Assembly (NCBI GenBank): GCA_019115605.1
Contig: DXDG01000009.1
Location: forward strand, 62,001-126,000
DNA from: Candidatus Alistipes faecigallinarum
GTDB lineage: Bacteria > Bacteroidota > Bacteroidia > Bacteroidales > Rikenellaceae
Reading direction: 5' to 3'
Length of the DNA: 64,000 nucleotides
The notes under the pieces are model-generated. The model searched no databases. It saw only the letters and a list, made by a program, of their open reading frames with translations, and was not told where the DNA came from. The translations under genes and the position numbers were made by a program. Below, one piece after another: positions 43,098 through 52,776 of this stretch (within the stretch, counting starts at the first letter, position 1; each line of letters starts with the position of its first letter).

Positions 43098-45119
43098 ATG
43101 ACTTTAGCCGAATTTCAAGCCGATATCCGCGCGGGTATTCCCGACCGGCTTCCCGCCGCGAAACCTTATGACAAGCAGATCAACCATGCGCCCAAGCGCA
43201 AGGATATCCTCACGCCGGCCGAGAAGGAGCTGGCCCTGCGCAATGCCCTGCGCTACTTCCCGGCGAAGCACCATGCGCTGCTGGCCCGCGAGTTCGCCGC
43301 CGAGCTGCGCAAGTACGGCCGCATCTACATGTACCGCCTGCGTCCCGACTACGAGATGCATGCGCGGCCGATCGACGAATACCCGGCCCGCTGCCGGCAG
43401 GCCGCGGCCATCATGCTGATGATCCAGAACAACCTGGACAAGGCCGTGGCGCAGCATCCCCACGAGCTGATCACCTACGGCGGCAACGGCGCCGTGTTCC
43501 AGAACTGGGCGCAGTACCGGCTGACGATGAAATACCTCTCGGAGATGACCGACCGTCAGACGCTGGTCATGTATTCGGGCCATCCGCTGGGGCTCTTCCC
43601 CTCGCATCCCGATGCGCCGCGCGTCGTCGTTACGAACGGCATGGTGATCCCCAACTACTCGAAGCCCGACGACTGGGAGCGGATGAACGCCCTCGGGGTT
43701 TCGCAGTACGGACAGATGACCGCCGGCTCCTACATGTATATCGGGCCGCAGGGGATCGTCCACGGCACGACCATTACGGTGATGAACGCCGCGCGCAAAC
43801 GCTTCACCGGGGGGCGTACCTCGCCGCGCGGCATGCTCTTCGTCTCGTCGGGACTCGGCGGCATGTCGGGTGCCCAGGCCAAGGCGGGCAATATCTCGGG
43901 CGTGGTTTCGGTCATTGCCGAGATCAACCCCAAGGCGGCGCAAAAACGCTACGAGCAGGGCTGGGTCGATGAACTGCACGACTCGCTCGACGAGCTCATC
44001 CCGCGCATTAGGAAGGCCGTCGCCGACCGCGAGGTCGTTTCGCTGGCCTATGTGGGCAACATTGTGGATCTCTGGGAGCGGCTGGCCGCCGAGCGGATCC
44101 GGGTCGATCTGGGCTCGGACCAGACCTCGCTGCACAACCCCTGGTCGGGCGGCTACTATCCCGTGGGATTGAGCTACGAGGCGTCGAACAAGATGATGGC
44201 CGAGGAGCCTGCGCGTTTCCGCGAATGCGTGCAGGAGTCGCTGCGCCGCCAGGTCGATGCGATCAACCGCCTGACGGCCGACGGCATGTACTTCTTCGAC
44301 TACGGCAACGCCTTCCTGCTCGAAGCGTCGCGTGCCGGTGCCGCGGTGATGGGCGAGGGGGGCCGCTTCCGCTATCCCTCCTATGTGCAGGACATCATGG
44401 GCCCGATGTTCTTCGACTACGGTTTCGGACCCTTCCGCTGGGTCTGCACCTCGGGTCGGGCCGAGGATCTCGAAACGACGGACCGGCTGGCTGCCGAGGT
44501 GCTGGAGGAGATGGCCCGCACGGCTCCCGAGTCGATCCGCGGACAGCTGGAGGACAACCTCCACTGGATTCGCGAGGCGGGCCGCAACCATCTGGTCGTA
44601 GGCTCGCAGGCGCGTATCCTCTATGCCGACTGCGAGGGCCGCACGAAGATTGCCGAGGCCTTCAACCGGGCGATCGCCGACGGCCGCATCTCTGCTCCCG
44701 TGGTGCTGGGCCGCGACCATCACGACGTCTCGGGCACGGATTCACCCTACCGGGAGACCTCGAACATCTACGACGGCTCGAACCGTACGGCCGACATGGC
44801 CGTGCAGAACGTCATCGGCGATGCCTTCCGCGGCGCGACCTGGGTGTCGCTCCACAACGGCGGCGGCGTCGGCTGGGGCGAGGTCATCAACGGCGGCTTC
44901 GGCATGGTGATCGACGGCTCGGAGGCTTCCGAACGCCACATCCGCGAGATGCTCTTCTGGGATGTGAACAACGGCATCGCCCGCCGCAGCTGGGCCCGCA
45001 ACGACGGGGCCGTGGAGGCGATCCGCCGCGAGATGGAACGCACGCCCGACCTGCGCGTTACACTGCCGAACTACGCCGACGACGAGATCGTCCGCAATGC
45101 CCTTACGGAAAACGAATAA
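43098..45119 (+). CDS. hutU: Urocanate hydratase
   Basis: The 673-residue NAD-dependent enzyme converts urocanate to imidazolone propionate. It has ELITYGGNGAVFQNWAQY (~125), TLVMYSGHPLGLFPS (~155), AGSYMYIGPQGIVHGTTIT (~205), LFVSSGLGGMSGAQ (~245, NAD site) and LVVGSQARILYADCEGR (~500). The ~673-residue size matches the longer group of urocanases. It starts 13 bases after ftcD and ends 14 bases before hutH. Confidence 0.96.
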   Translation: MTLAEFQADIRAGIPDRLPAAKPYDKQINHAPKRKDILTPAEKELALRNALRYFPAKHHALLAREFAAELRKYGRIYMYRLRPDYEMHARPIDEYPARCRQAAAIMLMIQNNLDKAVAQHPHELITYGGNGAVFQNWAQYRLTMKYLSEMTDRQTLVMYSGHPLGLFPSHPDAPRVVVTNGMVIPNYSKPDDWERMNALGVSQYGQMTAGSYMYIGPQGIVHGTTITVMNAARKRFTGGRTSPRGMLFVSSGLGGMSGAQAKAGNISGVVSVIAEINPKAAQKRYEQGWVDELHDSLDELIPRIRKAVADREVVSLAYVGNIVDLWERLAAERIRVDLGSDQTSLHNPWSGGYYPVGLSYEASNKMMAEEPARFRECVQESLRRQVDAINRLTADGMYFFDYGNAFLLEASRAGAAVMGEGGRFRYPSYVQDIMGPMFFDYGFGPFRWVCTSGRAEDLETTDRLAAEVLEEMARTAPESIRGQLEDNLHWIREAGRNHLVVGSQARILYADCEGRTKIAEAFNRAIADGRISAPVVLGRDHHDVSGTDSPYRETSNIYDGSNRTADMAVQNVIGDAFRGATWVSLHNGGGVGWGEVINGGFGMVIDGSEASERHIREMLFWDVNNGIARRSWARNDGAVEAIRREMERTPDLRVTLPNYADDEIVRNALTENE

Positions 45120-45133
45120 ACGAATCAGCATCC

Positions 45134-46615
45134 ATGGAACAGCACTATATTTCGGCCGAGCGGCTGACGGTTGCCCGGCTTCAGGAGATTCTCGACCGCC
45201 ATATGCCGATAGCCTTGAGCGAAGATGCCCGGCAGCGGATTGCGCGCTGCCGCGAGTATCTCGATAACAGGATCGAACACGCCGGGCAGCCGATCTACGG
45301 CATCACGACGGGGTTCGGCTCGCTGTGCGACATTTCGGTCGGCCGCGACGAGCTGGCGCAGCTGCAGCGCAACCTGGTCATGTCGCACGCCTGCGGCACG
45401 GGCGAGCAGGTGCCCTCGGAGATCGTGCGGCTCATCCTGCTGCTCAAGATCCAGTCGCTCTCCTATGGTTATTCGGGCGTACAGCTGCGGACCGTCGAGC
45501 GGCTGGTGGATTTCTACAACCACGGGGTGCTTCCGGTGGTCTATCAGCAGGGGTCGCTCGGCGCTTCGGGCGACCTGGCGCCGCTGGCCCATTTGAGTCT
45601 GCCCCTGCTCGGACTGGGCGAGGTGGAGTACAAAGGACGGCGGCGTCCGGCCTCCGACGTGCTGGCCGAACTGGGCTGGGAGCCTATCGAGCTGCAGTCG
45701 AAGGAGGGGCTGGCGCTGCTCAACGGCACGCAGTTCATGAGTGCCTACGGCGTGTGGTCGCTCATGGCGGCCCGCCGTCTGAGCGACTGGGCCGACCGCA
45801 TCGGCGCCCTGTCGCTCGACGCCTTCGACGGACGCATCGAACCCTTCTGCGATGAGGTGCACCTGATCCGTGCCCACCGCGGGCAGCTCGCCACGGCCCG
45901 TGCCGTGCGGCGCCTGCTTGAGGGCAGCGAGCTGATCCGCCAGCCCAAGCGGCATGTGCAGGATCCCTATTCGTTCCGCTGCATGCCGCAGGTGCATGGC
46001 GCTTCGAAGGATACGATCGACTATGTCGAGGGGGTGCTCGAAACGGAGATCAACTCGCCGACGGACAATCCGACGGTCTTCCCCGAGGAGGATATGATCA
46101 TCTCGGCGGGCAACTTCCACGGGCAGCCGATCGCCCTGGCGATGGACTTCCTGGCCATCGCCCTGGCCGAGCTGGGCAACATCTCCGAGCGGCGCATCTA
46201 CAAGCTTATCTCCGGGGCGCGGGAGCTGCCGAAGTTCCTGGTGGCGAATCCCGGGTTGAACAGCGGCTTCATGATCCCGCAGTATACCGCGGCGTCGATC
46301 GTCAGCCAGTCGAAGGGCCTCTGCATGCCCGCTTCGGTCGATTCGATTCCCTCGTCGCAGGGGCAGGAGGACCATGTCAGCATGGGCTCGAACGCCGCGA
46401 CGAAACTCCGCCGTGTGGCGCTCAACACCGAGCGGGTGCTGGCCATCGAGCTCTTCAACGCCGCGCAGGCCCTCGAATTCCGCCGTCCGGCCCGCACGTC
46501 TCCCGAACTGGAGCTGCTGGTCGCCGACTACCGCAAACGGGTTCCCTTTATCGACAACGATACGGTGATGTACCCCCATATCGAGGCGTCGGTGCAATTC
46601 CTGCGTGAGCGATGA
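45134..46615 (+). CDS. hutH: Histidine ammonia-lyase
   Basis: The 493-residue enzyme deaminates histidine to urocanate. The Ala-Ser-Gly triad that forms the MIO cofactor is in GSLGASGDLAPLAH (~residues 142-145). Also seen are IYGITTGFGSLCD (~55), NLVMSHACGTGE (~80), NSPTDNPTVF (~310) and SQGQEDHVSMGSNAA (~415). It lies between hutU and hutI, overlapping hutI by four bases. Confidence 0.97.
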   Translation: MEQHYISAERLTVARLQEILDRHMPIALSEDARQRIARCREYLDNRIEHAGQPIYGITTGFGSLCDISVGRDELAQLQRNLVMSHACGTGEQVPSEIVRLILLLKIQSLSYGYSGVQLRTVERLVDFYNHGVLPVVYQQGSLGASGDLAPLAHLSLPLLGLGEVEYKGRRRPASDVLAELGWEPIELQSKEGLALLNGTQFMSAYGVWSLMAARRLSDWADRIGALSLDAFDGRIEPFCDEVHLIRAHRGQLATARAVRRLLEGSELIRQPKRHVQDPYSFRCMPQVHGASKDTIDYVEGVLETEINSPTDNPTVFPEEDMIISAGNFHGQPIALAMDFLAIALAELGNISERRIYKLISGARELPKFLVANPGLNSGFMIPQYTAASIVSQSKGLCMPASVDSIPSSQGQEDHVSMGSNAATKLRRVALNTERVLAIELFNAAQALEFRRPARTSPELELLVADYRKRVPFIDNDTVMYPHIEASVQFLRER

Positions 46616-47871
46616 GAACGCTGGTGGACCATATCGGCTGCATTGCGGGCATCGAGCGGCAGGGGCGTCTCCGGCTCTGCGGCGCGGAGATGGACCGCAT
46701 GGAGACGCTCGAGGATGCCTGGCTGCTGGTCGAGGAGGGGCGCATCGCCGCCTTCGGCCGTCGGGATGAGGGCGTCCCCCCGGATGCCGACCGGCGGATC
46801 GACGCCCGCGGCGGCATGCTCTTCCCGTCGTTCTGCGACTCGCATACGCATCTGGTCTACGCCGGAAGCCGCGAACAGGAGTTTCTGGACAAGATCAACG
46901 GTCTTTCGTATGAGGAGATCGCCCGTCGGGGCGGGGGGATTCTCAACTCTGCCGACCGGCTGCATGCCGCTTCGGAGGAGGAGCTCTACCGCACGGCAAT
47001 GGAGCGCGTGGCGGAGATTGCCGCCATGGGTACGGGCTGCGTGGAGATCAAGAGCGGTTACGGTCTTTCGACCGAGGACGAGTTGAAGATGCTGCGCGTC
47101 ATCCGGCGGATCCGCGAGACGACACCGCTGGAGGTCCGTGCCACTTTCCTCGGGGCGCATGCCGTGGCGCGCGCCTATCGGGGGCGTCAGGCGGCCTATG
47201 TCGATCTGGTGTGCCGCGAGATGCTGCCCGCCGTGGCCCGCGAGGGGCTGGCCGATTTCGTCGATGTCTTCTGCGACGAGGGTTTCTTCACGGTGGAGGA
47301 GACGGAGCGCATCCTGAACGCGGGGCGTGAACTGGGCCTGCGGGCCAAGATCCATGCCAACGAACTGGCTGTATCGGGCGGCGTGCAGGTCGGGGTGCGC
47401 TGCGGGGCCCTCTCGGTCGATCACCTCGAACGCAGCGGTGCCGCGGAGATCGAGGCGCTGCGCGGCTCGGAGACGATGCCCACGCTGCTGCCCGGTGCCG
47501 CCTTCTTCCTCGGCATGAGTGATCCGCCGGCCCGGGAGATGATCCGTGCGGGGCTGGGCGTGGCACTTGCCTCGGACTACAACCCCGGCTCTTCGCCTTC
47601 GGGCAACATGCGCATGGTCGCCGCGCTGGCTTCAATCCGCCTGCGGATGACCCCGCGCGAAGCGCTCTGTGCCGCGACGCTCAACGGCGCCTGTGCCATG
47701 GGCTTGAGCCGCGACTACGGGTCGATCACCGTAGGCAAGGTTGCCAACTTCTTCCTCACGCGCCCGATGCCGTCGATCGAATACTTTACCTACGCCTACC
47801 AGACGCCGCTCATCGACCGTGTCTTCCTGCGCGGCTGCCCCCTGCACTCCTTTTTTGCGGAGAGCCGGTAG
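46612..47871 (+). CDS. hutI: Imidazolonepropionase
   Basis: The 419-residue amidohydrolase opens imidazolone propionate to formiminoglutamate. Metal ligands occur in FCDSHTHLVYAGSRE (~residues 75-89), with ATFLGAHAVAR (~180), KIHANELAVSGGVQ (~245), LSVDHLERSG (~270) and SDYNPGSSPSGNM (~322, catalytic aspartate and C-terminal metal region). Its ATG overlaps the hutH stop (ATGA). It is the last gene of the ftcD-hutU-hutH-hutI operon, completing histidine to glutamate. No clear terminator hairpin is visible after it. Confidence 0.96.
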   Translation: MRTLVDHIGCIAGIERQGRLRLCGAEMDRMETLEDAWLLVEEGRIAAFGRRDEGVPPDADRRIDARGGMLFPSFCDSHTHLVYAGSREQEFLDKINGLSYEEIARRGGGILNSADRLHAASEEELYRTAMERVAEIAAMGTGCVEIKSGYGLSTEDELKMLRVIRRIRETTPLEVRATFLGAHAVARAYRGRQAAYVDLVCREMLPAVAREGLADFVDVFCDEGFFTVEETERILNAGRELGLRAKIHANELAVSGGVQVGVRCGALSVDHLERSGAAEIEALRGSETMPTLLPGAAFFLGMSDPPAREMIRAGLGVALASDYNPGSSPSGNMRMVAALASIRLRMTPREALCAATLNGACAMGLSRDYGSITVGKVANFFLTRPMPSIEYFTYAYQTPLIDRVFLRGCPLHSFFAESR

Positions 47872-48063
47872 GGGCTCCGACGGTTGTTCCGACGGTTAAA
47901 CGCGACCTGCTTTTCCCGCAAAAAACGGAATCGGGCCTTTGCCTGGCCGGCCGGCATACGAATTGCGGTACTGCTGCGTTATTGATAAGGTATCGGCAGG
48001 CGGCGGAAAAAGGTGTTCTGTCCCGATTCCTGACAGTGTGTGATATGATCAAGTGATGTGTGT

Positions 48064-49014
48064 ATGAAAAAAATCGTGTGTGTAATGACTTTTGTTCTGG
48101 TGGGAGCCGGAGCAAGTTCACAAAATCAAATCATGAAACCTTTGAATTCCGAAGAAAAGCGGGTGATCCTCGACAAGGGAACCGAAGCACCCTTTACGGG
48201 CCGTTTCTACCGGCACAAGGCGGAGGGAACCTATGTCTGCCGGCAATGCGGGGCGCCGCTTTACCGCTCGTCCGACAAATTCGATTCCGGATGCGGATGG
48301 CCCAGTTTTGACGATGAGATCCCCGGAGCCGTAAAACGGTCGCCCGATCCCGACGGACTGCGGACCGAAATCTCGTGTGCCCGCTGCGGCGGACATCTCG
48401 GACATGTCTTTATCGGCGAACGGCTGACGCCCAAGAATACGCGGCACTGCGTCAACTCCCTTTCGCTGGATTTTGTCCCGGCCGGGAGGTCCGCAGCGGC
48501 GGAACCCGAAACGGCTGCGGATGTCTCCCCGCAAACCGATACCGCCATCTTTGCGGGCGGCTGTTTCTGGGGTGTGGAGTACATGCTCGGCAAATGCCCG
48601 GGTGTTCGAAGCGTCGAGTCGGGGTATACCGGCGGCAAGACGCGGAATCCCACCTACGAGGAGGTGTGCTCCCACAAAACGGGGCATGCCGAGGCGGTAC
48701 GCGTGGTGTTCGATCCGCGGCAGGTCTCCTATGAAGAGCTGGCGCGTCTCTTTTTCGAGATCCACGATCCGACCCAGCTCAACCGTCAGGGCCCCGATGT
48801 CGGGGACCAGTATCGTTCGGAGATCTTCTACCGCACGCCCGAGCAGCGCCGTGTGGCCGAACGGCTTATCGCCGAACTGCGGACCAGGGGGTATCGTGTC
48901 GTAACGCGCGTAACGCCCGCCACCGACTTCTGGCCTGCGGAGAACTACCACCAGGATTATTACGAGCGCAAGGGTACGCAGCCCTATTGCCATGCCTACA
49001 CGAAACGGTTTTAG
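48064..49014 (+). CDS. Exported bifunctional methionine sulfoxide reductase MsrB-MsrA
   Basis: The 316-residue fusion begins with a signal peptide (MKKIVCVMTFVLVGAGASS). The MsrB domain (~25-140) has zinc pairs in CRQCG and CARCG, GCGWPSF, and RHCVNSLSLDF with its catalytic cysteine. The MsrA domain (~160-316) has AGGCFWGVEYML (catalytic cysteine), GYTGG, GHAEAVRVVFDP and AENYHQDYY. It reduces both methionine sulfoxide diastereomers, here predicted in the periplasm. The order B then A is typical of Bacteroidetes fusions. Start may also be 48058 (two residues longer). Confidence 0.94.
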   Translation: MKKIVCVMTFVLVGAGASSQNQIMKPLNSEEKRVILDKGTEAPFTGRFYRHKAEGTYVCRQCGAPLYRSSDKFDSGCGWPSFDDEIPGAVKRSPDPDGLRTEISCARCGGHLGHVFIGERLTPKNTRHCVNSLSLDFVPAGRSAAAEPETAADVSPQTDTAIFAGGCFWGVEYMLGKCPGVRSVESGYTGGKTRNPTYEEVCSHKTGHAEAVRVVFDPRQVSYEELARLFFEIHDPTQLNRQGPDVGDQYRSEIFYRTPEQRRVAERLIAELRTRGYRVVTRVTPATDFWPAENYHQDYYERKGTQPYCHAYTKRF

Positions 49015-49080
49015 GCACTCTTTCCGTTGAGCGCCTTTTCCGCACGCACATTTCGCGGATTGCCGTACCGGTCATAAAGA

Positions 49081-49115
49081 GAGTCCCGGGCGCACAACTG
49101 GCGCCCGGGACTCTT
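49081..49115. terminator. Hairpin terminator between msr fusion and EEP hydrolase
   Basis: GAGTCCCGGGCGC and GCGCCCGGGACTC make a perfect 13-bp stem with a 7-base loop between convergent genes. T/A runs beside the stem are short, so termination strength is uncertain. Confidence 0.7.
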
Positions 49116-49136
49116 GACTCTGTTGCGGGGGTGTTC

Positions 49137-49964
49137 CTACAGCGTGAAGACCATTTCGATGGGGTAGTGGTCCGAAATGTAGGGGGCGCCGTAGTCGCCC
49201 TTGAGGGTTTTGAACTGCAGACAGCGGAGTTTGCCGCGGAAGTAGATGTGGTCGATGACAATCGTGTCGGGAGCCGTTCCGAAACCGTTGAACGTCCCCT
49301 CGTTGTCGCTCTCGGGAGCCTTGTCGCGGGCCGATTTCATGAAGCGGACAAGCGGACGGAAGATCGGACTGTCGGTCGGGGAGTTGAAGTCGCCGCCGAG
49401 AATCGCCGGGGCCTTGCCCGCCACCTTGCCGACGATCTCGACCAGCAGCTTGATGCCCTCTTCGCGGGCCTGCCGGCCCTGGTGGTCGAGGTGGGTGTTG
49501 AAGTAGAAGAAGCTCTTGCCCGACGTCTTGTCGCGAAGCTCTACCCAGGTTACCGTGCGGTTGCAGGCTCCGTCCCAGCCGCGCGAGGGCGTCTCGGGGG
49601 TCTCGCTCAACCACAGCGTGCCGCTGTTCACCAGTTCGAAACGATCGTGCCGGTAGTAGATAGCCATCGTCTCCCCGGCCTTGTCGCCGTCATCGCGGCC
49701 GACGCCCACGCGGGCATACTGCGGACAACTTTCGTCGAGATACTGCAGCTGGTCGGCCAGAGCCTCCTGTACGCCGAAGAGGTCCGGAGCCTCCTCGCGG
49801 ATCATCCGCTCCGTGGCGTGGCGCCGGTGCTCCCAGCGGTTGGAACCGTCTTCGCCGCCGCTGTTGCGCAGGTTGAAGGAGATGAGTTTCAGTTGCGGCG
49901 TCTCTGCGGCATGAACCGGGAGCGAGAGAAGCGCCATGCAGAGCAGGATCAGGGCCTTTTTCAT
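49137..49964 (-). CDS. Exported endonuclease/exonuclease/phosphatase (EEP) family hydrolase
   Basis: The 275-residue protein has a signal peptide (MKKALILLCMALLSLPVHAAE) and the EEP fold motifs. These are LISFNLRNSGGEDG (Mg-binding Asn, ~32), DLFGVQEALADQLQYL (catalytic Glu, ~60), ILGGDFNSPTDSP (Asp/Asn, ~193) and ISDHYPIEMVF (catalytic Asp-His at the end). The family covers nucleases, phosphodiesterases and phosphatases; export suggests an extracytoplasmic substrate, not identified. It is transcribed alone. Confidence 0.9.
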   Translation of the reverse strand: MKKALILLCMALLSLPVHAAETPQLKLISFNLRNSGGEDGSNRWEHRRHATERMIREEAPDLFGVQEALADQLQYLDESCPQYARVGVGRDDGDKAGETMAIYYRHDRFELVNSGTLWLSETPETPSRGWDGACNRTVTWVELRDKTSGKSFFYFNTHLDHQGRQAREEGIKLLVEIVGKVAGKAPAILGGDFNSPTDSPIFRPLVRFMKSARDKAPESDNEGTFNGFGTAPDTIVIDHIYFRGKLRCLQFKTLKGDYGAPYISDHYPIEMVFTL

Positions 49965-50042
49965 GCAGGAGTGTTTTTGGTTTTCTAAAGATACGCAAAT
50001 TCTTGCAATTCGGCGGCGGAGAGAACGCTTTTTTTCAGATTT

Positions 50043-50726
50043 TCAGATGCGGGATCCCAGACGTGCCGCTGCGGGAAGTACACGCTGCAGCATGGCCCGC
50101 GTAATGACCTTCCGGTTAAGAAAGCTGACGATGTAGCCCGTGAAGCAGGCGGCGATGACCGTTCCCTCGCGGACTCCGTCGATACGTTGCGAGAAGAGAA
50201 TCGAGAAGACCGTGGCCAGGGTTACGAGCGTGATGTCGAAGCCGACCTTTATCTTTCCGAAATCCTTGTTGTAGCGGCGCGAAGCGTAGTTGACGAATCC
50301 TTCGGCGCTCATCATCACCACGCGGGGCTTGATCTCGAGCACGACGCCTACGGACTGGATCAGGCAGCCCGCAAACAGCATCATGATGGCTGCGGCGTAG
50401 TGTGCGGGATGGAGTGCTTCGGTGAGGACCATGTTGAAATCGATGAAGACGCCGAAGAGCAGCGAAAAGGGAATCTGCAGCAGGATTTCCATCGTATCGC
50501 GGCGCGTCATGCGGTCGCGGATGAACCAGAACTGGCCGAGAATCAGCAGCATGTTGATCAGGAAGGTCCATGTGCCGAGTGTGATCGGCGTATTGAGGCT
50601 CAACACGTAGTTGACGCTCGAAATGGGGGTTGTTCCCAGCGAGGAACGCAGAATAAGGACGATGCCGGCAGCAAGGAAATAGAGCCCGATAATGAATATC
50701 AGGTACTTGATAATGTATTTTTTCAC
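50043..50726 (-). CDS. DUF6198 / YitT-YczE-like integral membrane protein
   Basis: The 227-residue protein has about five or six transmembrane segments (for example residues 8-28, 50-68, 82-100, 109-128, 160-182). Family-like features are AAGIVLILRSSLGTTPISS near the N-terminus and GVVLEIKPRVVMMSAEGFVNYAS in the middle, matching the YczE/DUF6198 group of uncharacterised membrane proteins. No transport substrate is known. It is divergent from the FAD oxidoreductase gene, with candidate -7 boxes for both in between. Confidence 0.85.
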   Translation of the reverse strand: MKKYIIKYLIFIIGLYFLAAGIVLILRSSLGTTPISSVNYVLSLNTPITLGTWTFLINMLLILGQFWFIRDRMTRRDTMEILLQIPFSLLFGVFIDFNMVLTEALHPAHYAAAIMMLFAGCLIQSVGVVLEIKPRVVMMSAEGFVNYASRRYNKDFGKIKVGFDITLVTLATVFSILFSQRIDGVREGTVIAACFTGYIVSFLNRKVITRAMLQRVLPAAARLGSRI

Positions 50727-50746
50727 ATGAAACGTTTTAGACGGCG

Positions 50747-50754
50747 CAAATTTA
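50747..50754 (-). promoter_or_regulatory. Candidate -7 element of the DUF6198 gene
   Basis: The minus strand reads TAAATTTG, an exact TAnnTTTG match 21 bases before the start at 50726. No good -33 TTTG is seen. Confidence 0.45.
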
Positions 50755-50783
50755 CGAAAAAAAGGCGTTCAGTGTATCCGTGG

Positions 50784-50796
50784 GCGCTTTTTTCGG
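50784..50796. promoter_or_regulatory. Candidate operator motif 1 of the utilisation locus
   Basis: GCGCTTTTTTCGG lies upstream of the FAD oxidoreductase gene. Closely similar GCGCTTTTT(T)(G/C)C sequences precede the hydrolase gene (53948) and susC (55222). No proof of binding; inferred from recurrence at three starts of the locus. Confidence 0.3.
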
Positions 50797-50886
50797 GCCG
50801 CAGGGCCCTGTTGTGCCGGGCTGCGCTTGTGCTTTTCGGCAACTTTTTATACCTTTATGACCGCAAATGACAATAATCCGAATCGA

Positions 50887-52767
50887 ATGAAGAGACATAT
50901 CCTTTCGGCGGGGGCCGCGCTCCTGCTGCTGTGCGGAACGATGGCCTGTTCCGGAGTCAGTGAGTATGATGTGGTGATCATCGGCGGCGGCACAAGCGGT
51001 GTGGCGGCGGGCTTGCAGTCCGCACGTCTCGGGGCGCGGACGCTTATCGTCGAGGAGTTCGACTGGCTGGGCGGCATGCTGACCTCGGCCGGCGTGAGCG
51101 CCACGGACGGCAACCAGGTGCTGCGCGGCGGTATCTGGGACGAGTTCCGGACCGAGCTGGAGAACCATTACGGAGGACCTAAGGCCCTGTGTACGGGATG
51201 GGTGAGCAAGACGATGTTCGAGCCTTCGGTCGGCGACAGCCTCTTCAAGCGCATGGCGGCCCGCGAGCCGAACCTGGAGGTGCGCTATCGTACGACGGCC
51301 TCCGGTTTCGAACGCCGCAACGGCGTGTGGCAGCTGGAGATCGATCGCGACGGGAAAAGCGAGCGCATCGCGGCCCGTGTGCTGATCGACGCCACGGAGC
51401 TGGGAGATGTGGCGAAGGCGGTGGGCGTACCCTATGACGTGGGTATGGATGCTGCCTCCGAGACCGGCGAGAAGGAGGCGCTCGACGCGCCGAACGACAT
51501 CGTGCAGGATCTGACCTATGTCGCCGTCCTGAAGGATTACGGACGCGACGTAACGATCCCGCAGCCCGAGGGGTATGATCCGGCCTTCTTTGCCTGCTGC
51601 TGCATCAACGACAACTGCGTTACGCCCAAGGAACCCGACCGGATGTGGCCCCGCGAGATGATGATCACCTACGGAGAGTTGCCCAACGGGAAGTACATGA
51701 TCAACTGGCCGATCGAGGGCAACGACTACTATGTGAACATGGTCGATATGGATGCCGCCGGACGTGCCGAGGCCGTGCGGCAGGCGAAGAACCATACGCT
51801 GTGTTTCCTTTATTTCCTCCAGACCGAACTGGGATTCCGTACGCTGGGCCTCGCCGACGACGAGTTCCCCACGGAGGATCTTCTGCCGTTCTATCCCTAC
51901 CACCGCGAATCGCGGCGTATCCACGGCCTGGTGCGCTTCACGCTCAACGATATCTCCGACCCCTATGCCAACACGCTCTACCGTACGACGATCGGCGTGG
52001 GCGACTATCCGATCGACCAGCACCATACGCGCTATCCCGAATGGAGTTCGCTGCCGAACCTCTATTTCCATCCCGTACCTTCGTACGGCGTACCGATGGG
52101 CGTGATGCTGCCCGCCGCTCAACAGGGGCTGATCGTTGCCGAGAAGTCCATCTCGGTAACCAACATGGTGAACGGCTCCACGCGCCTGCAGCCCGTCGTG
52201 CTGCAGATCGGACAGGCGGCCGGCGCCCTGGCCGCCCTGGCCGTGAAGGAGGACTGCGAGCCTTCGGAGGTTTCGGTCCGCGAGGTGCAGGAGGTGATCC
52301 TCGACGATGGCGGCTACCTGCTGCCGTACCTCGACCTGCCCTCGACCGACCCGCGCTTCAAGGCCATGCAGCGGATTGCCGCAACGGGAATCCTGCGCGG
52401 CCGCGGCGCGAACGTGGGGTGGTCGAACCAGAGTTGGTTCGATGCCGACAGGAGCGTCTCCGAGGCGCTGCTCCGCAAGGGCCTGCGGGAGGTTTATCCG
52501 GCTGTCGCGGAGTCTTCCGATACGACGGCCGTCTGCGGTCGGAGCCTCTCGGCGATGCTCTCCGAGGCGCTTGGCAGCGACGCAACGGCGGCGGTAGGGG
52601 AGAAAGCCGCGGCACTTCTTGAAGGGTATGATGCCGAACGGCCGCTGACCCGCCTCGAGTGCGCCCAGCTGATCGACGCCGTAGCCGATCCGTTCCACAG
52701 CTTCGGAGTGGCGATCGACGGCCGTTTCCTGCGGGACGACGGAACCACTGCCGCCGGCTCCAAATAA
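50887..52767 (+). CDS. FAD-dependent oxidoreductase lipoprotein
   Basis: The 626-residue protein has a lipobox-like signal (LLLLCGTMAC, cysteine ~21). A dinucleotide-binding motif DVVIIGGGTSGVAAGLQSARLG (~27-50) and a FAD_oxidored-type core follow, with GGMLTSAGVSATDGNQ, IDATELGDVAKAVGVPYDVG (~175) and MVNGSTRLQPVVLQIGQAAGALAA (~430-455). The last ~150 residues (FKAMQRIAATGILRG ... VSEALLRKGL ... LTRLECAQLID) resemble an SLH-type helical domain. It opens the glycan-utilisation locus and precedes the regulator gene by 9 bases. The substrate is unknown; oxidation of a sugar or aglycone in the periplasm is an inference from context. Confidence 0.85.
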   Translation: MKRHILSAGAALLLLCGTMACSGVSEYDVVIIGGGTSGVAAGLQSARLGARTLIVEEFDWLGGMLTSAGVSATDGNQVLRGGIWDEFRTELENHYGGPKALCTGWVSKTMFEPSVGDSLFKRMAAREPNLEVRYRTTASGFERRNGVWQLEIDRDGKSERIAARVLIDATELGDVAKAVGVPYDVGMDAASETGEKEALDAPNDIVQDLTYVAVLKDYGRDVTIPQPEGYDPAFFACCCINDNCVTPKEPDRMWPREMMITYGELPNGKYMINWPIEGNDYYVNMVDMDAAGRAEAVRQAKNHTLCFLYFLQTELGFRTLGLADDEFPTEDLLPFYPYHRESRRIHGLVRFTLNDISDPYANTLYRTTIGVGDYPIDQHHTRYPEWSSLPNLYFHPVPSYGVPMGVMLPAAQQGLIVAEKSISVTNMVNGSTRLQPVVLQIGQAAGALAALAVKEDCEPSEVSVREVQEVILDDGGYLLPYLDLPSTDPRFKAMQRIAATGILRGRGANVGWSNQSWFDADRSVSEALLRKGLREVYPAVAESSDTTAVCGRSLSAMLSEALGSDATAAVGEKAAALLEGYDAERPLTRLECAQLIDAVADPFHSFGVAIDGRFLRDDGTTAAGSK

Positions 52768-52776
52768 GTCCAAGAT

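Noticed and set aside
47877..47897. Two copies of CCGACGGTT, 3 bases apart, after hutI
   Set aside because: Too short and isolated to distinguish from chance; no regulator or repeat array nearby.
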